DNA of 64,000 nt from an uncultured Clostridia bacterium (GTDB taxonomy: Bacteria; Bacillota; Clostridia; Christensenellales; UBA1242), in assembly GCA_947062475.1 (NCBI GenBank), contig CAMSQA010000008.1:1-64000 (forward strand), in the 5' to 3' direction. Shown one piece after another: positions 59,701-64,000 of the stretch. The number at the start of each line of letters is the position of its first letter. The stretch's first letter is position 1. Position numbers and translations under genes: made by a program. The notes beneath the pieces are model-generated. The model saw only the letters and a list, made by a program, of their open reading frames with translations. It ran no database searches and was not told where the DNA came from.

Positions 59701-61713
59701 TCAAGTATAGGTCTTGTTTATATGCAAAGCCGCACAAATGGTGGATTGTTCTCACAAATAGGTTATTCCGCAAGTAGAACAGGATCGGTTAAAAATCTTA
59801 CAATTTCACCAAAAGAGGTTGTATTCAATAATACAAATAATGTTGGAACTTTGGCAGGAACGCTTAAATATGGTTATATTTATGACATAACAATTGATGC
59901 TCGTAGTAATAATTTGACTTCTGTTGCAGGTCTCAACTTTGTTGGAGGTGTGATTGGGAAAGCTGTGAGTGCTTTCGAGGCAAAAGATATTTACAGCAAT
60001 GCAGATATATGGTCTGTTTATACTCCATCAAATGATGCAACATATATTGAAAACTCTTCAAATGATAGTGGGCATTCCTATGCTGGAGGGTTGATCGGCT
60101 TTGTAGGAAAAGGAAAAGTTCACAACGCTCATGTTTATGATGTTTCGACTATCACGGGCAGCAAAGTTGGTTTGGCTTTTGGTGGCATTGGAAATGGTGC
60201 TAATGTTGAATATGTATTCCCAATTGTCACAAAAAATCTTAAACTGAGATCAAATATGTATGCTGGTTATGTTGTTGGTGAACAATCTGGAAATTTAAGC
60301 TATGCTCACATTCCTGATAATGGTGCAGTTGAATATTCTTTTGTTGGTGCACCAAAATCGCCTCTTGCTGTTGGTGGTATTGCTGGTAAGTTTAGCGGCG
60401 GAAGAATATCAAACGTTTCAAATGAGCAAGATTTCAGTTTGATTATAGATGATAATCAAGAAGCTGTTGAAAATGTAGGTGGCATAATTGGCGTTGTCAA
60501 TGCAGAAGCTGGCAGACTGTCAGTGCTGGAAGATAGTGTTTTAAGTGCAAATATTATTGGTGCAATAAATTTAGGAGGGGCTGTAGGAACAGTTCATTCA
60601 GCTTTAAGAATAGATGGTGTTGCAGTCAAATCTGAAAGACTTTCTTTAAGAGGACGACAGGAAAATCCAAAACTTGGCGGAATTGTCGCTTTTGTTCGCG
60701 ACAATATAAATTCGTCAATAGAAATAAGAAATAGTTATTGCACTGCAAATCTTGATATTGAAACTTATACTATGGGAATAAGCTCAACTGCCCATGCTGG
60801 TGGTCTTATCGCATTCTCAGCGAAAATTCCTGCTCTTTCTTATTGCTATACTACATCCATTGTTCAAGCACAAGTTTATGATGTAAGGGCACTTGGAAGC
60901 AATCAAGACTTTGGTGAAATTTTCAGCGATGATAATGAGGGAAATACAGACCAAAACAATAGAAACTTATATTCTTATGGGCATATTATCACCAAAAATG
61001 CATACAATGTTGATCAAATTTATTATGATAATGTTTATTATTTTGGTTCAAGTGTTTCTGGAAATGACGCCGATAACAATCCTGTATACAAAGCAAATAA
61101 ATCATTTGCTCAATTTAAATCGAGAGCAAAAAATGCAAAGATGAGCTTTAATCTAAACAACTATGGAATGTCATCAATTGAATATATTCAAATGTTAGGC
61201 TTAGAAGTTTCAGATACAACGATTGATAGATTAAATAATTTATATGGTAACATTTATCAAATAAAACAAAACTTTGATGGCCAAGAAAGTGATTATCCAA
61301 CAGAAATTGGTGTAGGGACAGAACTGCATTATAATACTTCAAAAGATTTATTTACTACTGGCAAGGATGGAGTGAGGATTATACGAAATACAAATACTAC
61401 TGAAAGTTATATTTACACGCAAGTAAATAAAGATACTGAAGAAGATGATAAGATTTGGACTATGACTATCACTAAAAATTTGCTTCAAAATATTTTATTC
61501 AAAGGTAGTGATAAAGAAAGTTATCGTTATACTGTAAATGTAAGTGAAGATAAAACCGAAATTGGATATCTAAGAGTAAAAGATAATGTATTTATTAAAG
61601 AAAGTGAATTTGATAAAATGAATATATCTTTGCATGAAGTATGGAAAACAAGTTTTAATTCGTTGACCACACTCTATATTGAAGATGATTTTAATTGGAC
61701 AAATAAACTTTAA
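50785..61713 (+). CDS. Giant (3642 aa) secreted lipoprotein with Big2-like and GLUG/beta-helix modules
   Basis: Lipobox IIFASCGK; GLUG motifs (GGLVGYNSGFITNCGV, GGVVGINNGEIRKI, AGLVAQNNGKIAGCYF); Big2-like VSKSPDILTIDQMGKITVNGTGRALIIASS. Confidence 0.9.
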   Translation: MIKSRKLSIFIFSLLLVVTSIIFASCGKLDYSKTYLSSSIGDYVSLYVDDEQELSITIQNPVDEMNRGITFSQSNPLVANITQIANQNNTTSYSIVGLSGGKTIVDFISIEGRKSISITIDVKEYSDFLEKGENSLYLSKTKSLQPTSSDFKFKESSTERNLEFYFYGKTSVNATLTEDDILSNDGYVNNFVSVEIFSIENNDYLIFTDKDGLLHTLGHETIVAGSNNVRYEFIDVTKTDNGFLFDNQNATSVNLGNEFTFMAKYFNSQLEESEGNGNIFCERKFNVLKNIEKDDFSHEYGYKIEGVDFVAGNEMTSYKIDQLKNGNVTLIPQYSTIIYDNPILIGKKANYLTAYLQLELPQNDLLNFDFNTRDTSFANTTLLDTLQNGDKTTYYFAVNCSIGNARQTVIDFNFWYEGFKNSNDSNVNFTYSIPVDIRIIPVTLLINNIDFEQMNTVFKFYDSYATENSGWQEFNFSVVPEGAEYDVLKIDLTASNLQIKYKNIVYRDIVVEINDLKEPVFIKGVENAPLTNDVNMLPVQMDFNIIQQDSLETSIQYEILKGVRELNFETENFENGIALERYQDEVLFDDIFADAEFYGMSFDLESGKDVVRFRYEDGNVFNVEGDKYYLNINLLPRDVGSGTYLVTLDNGISTYLTVEVREGLNSLSLSTSNEDNSVRFKEDKENYSMVYLLNRNSQSYFDAKIIANDDINSTAIIDIDTINNSSSIFTRVGEDGKYLIYSSLSGRNELIFNVKGYQISNFVKREIVVEYIVDLITYELAEDMFVYKVSDAFNEAYPTQTNANYVNVYAGTNNIEIKQAKFEVAIKNPNAFLFQSQSQDELRRGFVAETFKLEFLYFESDNTILKDGKRVNRIFYSPSQSNIFTIANLGTFDAEKLIFTSMGSGEVKLIAHIMQYNKLYSFPININILPYEEVQKVTLQDTVDSLEFSAFKSERSLIAYPTNPTATNSQLVALIEGGQISRNKQIYKVLDKNSVKYIESDGKTHITFKVNDDFLKAVVTSDEDTKEDEVIVGNILIVAKDWLDANGELRSGYTEYASIRFEFTKGTESSRYIIENADDLNMVRKNLSSHFKIKTTIDISNVSLPLGELKGSIIGTSEYAELTGLNISEAGTIGNDSVSYYGLFTSIADGGYLEYVKFSGKFSIKTDKNSYIGFVAGINNGRLTNIGASISASSISVSEECNVYFGGLVGENNGLIIQDFTKFEKGDFKGLSPNIVMMNDFVDINYALSGRFERSIGGVVGINNGEIRKIDSDKLTFSGYSNYMVYARIKTSYNGDINQGQNYQVHVGALAGQNKKGRYQQNKFESKIIGGYKNENDEFVAYLQYSETGSGFKAGKGIIVGGEIWGHGYVGGVVGKNDETSLNNFCGITARTFVRGYNVFDGDHSQLTLLSYLSSSEDFITETENSAYAIQAVDDGKVLEESAMAVLYSSEELSSNFTLNNLGFGSKIGNQISVLSNTNVLSYINRNYLQKPDENSEFFISNSNRANYYGDFVIVGESSSSRQKILIHQEKFGKGNLDDLSIEQRFNNLLVSEKGSSQIFYTYYFDVASVIGDDIASLQAQIDLELNRHTSTSNFYPFVAKGEMTFVSKSPDILTIDQMGKITVNGTGRALIIASSILNSNESLNFYIYVVNYFNSEALEENNENKTSVVYPTISSTLAINKSTIELRGNNSTLLYVIPNYQANIKIDQESSFVSDDRGFASFKNVHFYLAQNTDLTASVKIYKNESEFYEENDNPLDVSVVGQIITIRRKDTTEENNYNLYIQTILRQVVDGDIYTISTNKTLKEAVVDYKFGALSLLNKNYNDVPIRTSGMVADEITLISTDENEGEEDLLYYVIGLDDKHLQGNIDTDKIMYQLSGEEELFIVKFIKTSSKDLGNGTFEHKFRLEISINTGCQLYKDRYEKEIYGKYIFHIRSSSNSAISRNIEIFFEKTGVQSIVIDNYTSLSENQSGLTTSSELAYPGEAGMLILTIKPSDSDFDFIMIENDAENFNNNRAVASFSLLARVDGQTVKMFDEDIIAGATIGNGYRITLQEIIDAYAKKDNYKNYDGVIYIKYNLSSSGVSDLSKTKINVSVWKDGSSYYTSSKDLTVKLQNYVAVEIDGKEPISTNQNGIYQTYEVARGLKYKLNINSYGFRQDNISITSNNSIGKVTFENGDYYLNITDGTIDYASANNEIILTTKAIQNDGDTLRSAESKTKVIVFEYVFNYNNELDRNSDIVKGMGEGIINVQVGSKLTLGLDIYDYIEYNSSISGVRNKIEEFISELERVGKWEAVTNLISDNQPDYKMAGSTTEPRKKYQIGFDSNNVIMNHSNYYFNSEGLNIIPKRTHQPVEKFYYFDFTVSYDTSNGVYVVKAGNEQDSARKIETTFIFNVYSSSSEESPIPIYTYSDLLNMQSGGYYILLNDITLPSVSEEGGAKAFSPLNGNFASFDGNGHAINFAGVYDMGNLSEIGLFHTLNAQSIVKNLVVNYTTLNDGSDLNTDINDSVYALYGLKTVKFITTADSFVFGTIAAQNLGIISNCRVYSDVLSEDKFYLAVKADNAITNNSYVGGLVGYNSGFITNCGVSINAKVPFNLAGLVAQNNGKIAGCYFEKGILLNNSQYDQHIGGIAITNSAEGQIITSYVSGRQTNTNLFSKDNQSQISSTLAGAGFVYNNAGLIKDCYSDIDLSKTSSDMAGFVFRNGGTIRNSFSLSILRSNTTASAGFAKENIYEGSQGVFENCYYLYNLEAADNLSEAEKDKLTKEGHYMIGENNVNINVSLYDVTFDGVMRLTQGQFADVETYFKHYSYDENVSTKAVWFFSQGFTSETYIDYIPTTEKIILPGDEGNSQSNTVYREELMTFGLNRLSLVSPNVRALSVRNFDRSEVDEVTENITYFYTDDMNSPSRGSIHNPRLIYNSNTMENEILNQTTSNNLNMTNYRLISDVSYVDFNRHSNLFTVIYAGNFEGNGMEISSIGLVYMQSRTNGGLFSQIGYSASRTGSVKNLTISPKEVVFNNTNNVGTLAGTLKYGYIYDITIDARSNNLTSVAGLNFVGGVIGKAVSAFEAKDIYSNADIWSVYTPSNDATYIENSSNDSGHSYAGGLIGFVGKGKVHNAHVYDVSTITGSKVGLAFGGIGNGANVEYVFPIVTKNLKLRSNMYAGYVVGEQSGNLSYAHIPDNGAVEYSFVGAPKSPLAVGGIAGKFSGGRISNVSNEQDFSLIIDDNQEAVENVGGIIGVVNAEAGRLSVLEDSVLSANIIGAINLGGAVGTVHSALRIDGVAVKSERLSLRGRQENPKLGGIVAFVRDNINSSIEIRNSYCTANLDIETYTMGISSTAHAGGLIAFSAKIPALSYCYTTSIVQAQVYDVRALGSNQDFGEIFSDDNEGNTDQNNRNLYSYGHIITKNAYNVDQIYYDNVYYFGSSVSGNDADNNPVYKANKSFAQFKSRAKNAKMSFNLNNYGMSSIEYIQMLGLEVSDTTIDRLNNLYGNIYQIKQNFDGQESDYPTEIGVGTELHYNTSKDLFTTGKDGVRIIRNTNTTESYIYTQVNKDTEEDDKIWTMTITKNLLQNILFKGSDKESYRYTVNVSEDKTEIGYLRVKDNVFIKESEFDKMNISLHEVWKTSFNSLTTLYIEDDFNWTNKL

Positions 61714-61716
61714 ATA

Positions 61717-61752
61717 AAAAAGTGCTAGGAAATCCTAGTACTTTTTTTATAT
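61717..61752 (+). terminator. Rho-independent terminator of the giant gene
   Basis: AAAGTGCTAGG-AAAT-CCTAGTACTTTTTTT. Confidence 0.85.
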
Positions 61753-61868
61753 AATAATATAAGTTTGAAATTAAAATTATAAAAATTTAAATTCGACAAA
61801 TTTTGCCAAGATTTGCATGATATTCGCAAAAAAAATGTATAATTCTTTTAAAAAATGTAAAAAAATTA

Positions 61869-61898
61869 TTGACATTGGTTCAATAAATTTGATATAAT
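61869..61898 (+). promoter_or_regulatory. rpoB promoter
   Basis: TTGACA-N18-TATAAT. Confidence 0.75.
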
Positions 61899-61953
61899 TA
61901 AACATATTCGTGACAGTGAAGCAAAAAAATTGTAATTAATTGAATAGATTATT

Positions 61954-61993
61954 GGCTATTATGGACTTTTTTTGTGCCATAAAAGCTTTTTTT
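61954..61993 (+). terminator. Terminator-like hairpin in the rpoB 5' leader (possible attenuator)
   Basis: GGCTATTATGG-ACTTTTTTTGTG-CCATAAAAGCT-TTTTTT. Confidence 0.6.
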
Positions 61994-62026
61994 GTGTATA
62001 TAAGGTCACTTAGTAAGGAGAGATAA

Positions 62027-64000
62027 ATGTCTGTTAATGTAAGAAAAGTTAAACAAGGCAAAGTAGAGAGAATGACTTTTGGTCAATGTGAAGAACTTAT
62101 CAAAGTCCCACCACTTCTCGAAATTCAAAAAAAGTCATATAAAGACTTTTTAACGAAGGGCATCAAGAAAACTCTTGATGAATTTTTCCCTGTTACAGAT
62201 TATTCAGGCAAGGCAAAATTGTATATTACTGAAATTTTACCTTTTCAAGAGCCTACTTATGATGTGAAGGAGTGCAAAAGAAGAAGTGCAACTTATTCTT
62301 CACCATTAAAAGTAAAGGCACGTTTTGTTGTTGAAGAAACTGGACAAGCGGTTGAACAAGAAGTATTCATGGGTGATGTGCCAATGATGACCGATCAAGG
62401 CTCTTTTATCTTCAATGGTATTGAGAGAGTTGTCATCAATCAAATTGTCAGAGCACCAAGTGTTTATCTTACAAGAGAAAAAGAAAATAATGCCACACTT
62501 AAAGCACAAATAATTCCTGTTCATGGAAACTGGATTGAAATCAAGCAGGGCGCTAATGAAAACTTAAAGATTGTTTTAGAACGTAAAAGTGTAATCAGTC
62601 TTGGTGTATTTTTAAAATGCTTTGGCTTCTCTAATGAAGAAATCATTAGACTTTTTGGTGACAATCGATATATCAAATATGTAATCGATAAAGAAACTCA
62701 AACAACACAAGAGGAATGTTTACTTGAATTTTCAAGAAAAACTAGACCTACGGACGTTCCTTCAGTTGAAAGCACTAGAAGCTTCTTAAATGCATCTTTC
62801 TTTACTGATGCTTATTATAATCTTTCTAAAGTTGGAAGATATAAGGTCAATAAAAAGCTTGCTCTTAGAGAGCGTCTTCCAGGACTTATCAATGCCGATA
62901 ATATTGTTTCAGAAGGTGAAATTCTAGTTAAAGCAGGAGAGGAGTTTACAGCAAAAACTGCCGATCTTATTCAAAATGCAGGCATAAATGAAGTTTGGAT
63001 TCAATTTAATGGCAAACGTCACCTTATTAGAGGAAACAATCGTGTTACTCTCTCAAAAGTTCTTGACTGCAACCAAGAAGAACTTGGTATTTTTGAGGAT
63101 GTTTATTATCCTGTTCTTAAACAAATTTTGGCTGAAGCATCTTCAAAAGAAGAAGCACTCAAAATAATAAAAGAAAATGCAAAAGATCTTGTCATCACAA
63201 CACTTACAATGGATGATATTTTGGCAACTGTTTCTGCATATCTTGATGTGCTTGAAGGATTTGCTGGAATAGATAAAATCGAGCATCTTTCAAATAAACG
63301 CGTTGCAACTGTTGGAGAACTTACTTGCAATGCATTTAGAACAGGCGTGACAAAACTCTCTGTAAATGTAAAAGAAACTTTGCAAGGACGTGAATTTGTT
63401 GAAGTTACACCTTCACAAATTATGAATCCAAAAGCTGTGAATAAAGCTCTTCGTGATTTCTTCTCTCAATCACAGTTGTCGCAAATCATGGATCAAAAGA
63501 ATCCTCTTTCTGGAATTACTCAGAAACGTCGTGTTTCTGCGATTGGACCTGGAGGTATAAAAAAGGAGAGAGCCGATCCTGAAATTCGTGATATTCACTT
63601 CACTCATTATGGCAGAATTTGTCCTATTGAAACTCCTGAAGGTCAATCAATTGGTCTTTTAAACACTCTTGCCACTTATGTAAGAATAAATGATTATGGC
63701 TTCCTTGAAACTCCTTATAGAGTAGTTGATAAAGAAAGAGGAGTTGTGACAAATGATGTTGTTTATAAAATGGCTGATGTTGAAAATGAAAGCTATATCG
63801 CACAGGCAATTGAGCCTTTAGATGAAGAAGGTCATTTCATAAACTCTCATATTATTTGCCGTCATGGTTCAACAAATATCGATGTTCCAGCAAGCAAAGT
63901 TGATTTTATGGATGTTTCTCCAAAACAACTTGTTTCTGTTGCTACAAGTTTAATTCCTTTTGTTGGCAGTGATGAAGCAAACCGTGCACTTATGGGTGCA
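62027..64000 (+). CDS. rpoB: DNA-directed RNA polymerase beta subunit (5' part, open at window end)
   Basis: MSVNVRKVKQGKVERMTFGQCEELIKVPPLLEIQKKSYKDFL..., DQGSFIFNGIERVVINQIVRAPSVYL; SD AAGGAG. Confidence 0.98.
   Translation, partial: MSVNVRKVKQGKVERMTFGQCEELIKVPPLLEIQKKSYKDFLTKGIKKTLDEFFPVTDYSGKAKLYITEILPFQEPTYDVKECKRRSATYSSPLKVKARFVVEETGQAVEQEVFMGDVPMMTDQGSFIFNGIERVVINQIVRAPSVYLTREKENNATLKAQIIPVHGNWIEIKQGANENLKIVLERKSVISLGVFLKCFGFSNEEIIRLFGDNRYIKYVIDKETQTTQEECLLEFSRKTRPTDVPSVESTRSFLNASFFTDAYYNLSKVGRYKVNKKLALRERLPGLINADNIVSEGEILVKAGEEFTAKTADLIQNAGINEVWIQFNGKRHLIRGNNRVTLSKVLDCNQEELGIFEDVYYPVLKQILAEASSKEEALKIIKENAKDLVITTLTMDDILATVSAYLDVLEGFAGIDKIEHLSNKRVATVGELTCNAFRTGVTKLSVNVKETLQGREFVEVTPSQIMNPKAVNKALRDFFSQSQLSQIMDQKNPLSGITQKRRVSAIGPGGIKKERADPEIRDIHFTHYGRICPIETPEGQSIGLLNTLATYVRINDYGFLETPYRVVDKERGVVTNDVVYKMADVENESYIAQAIEPLDEEGHFINSHIICRHGSTNIDVPASKVDFMDVSPKQLVSVATSLIPFVGSDEANRALMGA

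Overview
AT-rich, Firmicutes/Clostridia-like chromosomal window from a probable endospore former (GerA/B/C germination operon, SpoIIID, SpoVB-like flippase, SpoIIQ-like LytM protein, collagen-like protein). Most of it is housekeeping: comF, recD2, cysS, a ThyX-like gene, rplL-rplJ, leuS, ftsH, a P-type ATPase, cca, pth-mfd, acpP, hflX and the 5' part of rpoB. No CRISPR array, transposase, integrase or phage module was seen. The observations I rate highest are: (1) a 293-aa degenerate GlmU-like protein in the canonical glmU position upstream of pth-mfd, without a recognisable nucleotide-binding loop; (2) several genes with no Shine-Dalgarno whose predicted +1 falls on the ATG, which suggests leaderless expression; (3) an orphan PrgI-VirB4-type ATPase directly upstream of a 3642-aa lipoprotein with GLUG/Big-type modules, with no other conjugation genes; (4) a double-length ThyX-like protein whose N-terminal copy has lost the RHR motif; (5) rpoB uncoupled from rplJL and carrying its own terminator-like leader hairpin; (6) a 46-bp duplication of the tRNA-Glu 3' end plus terminator; (7) a 51-aa LysM-only ORF missing from the supplied ORF track. 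All family calls come from reading motifs by eye; no database search was run.
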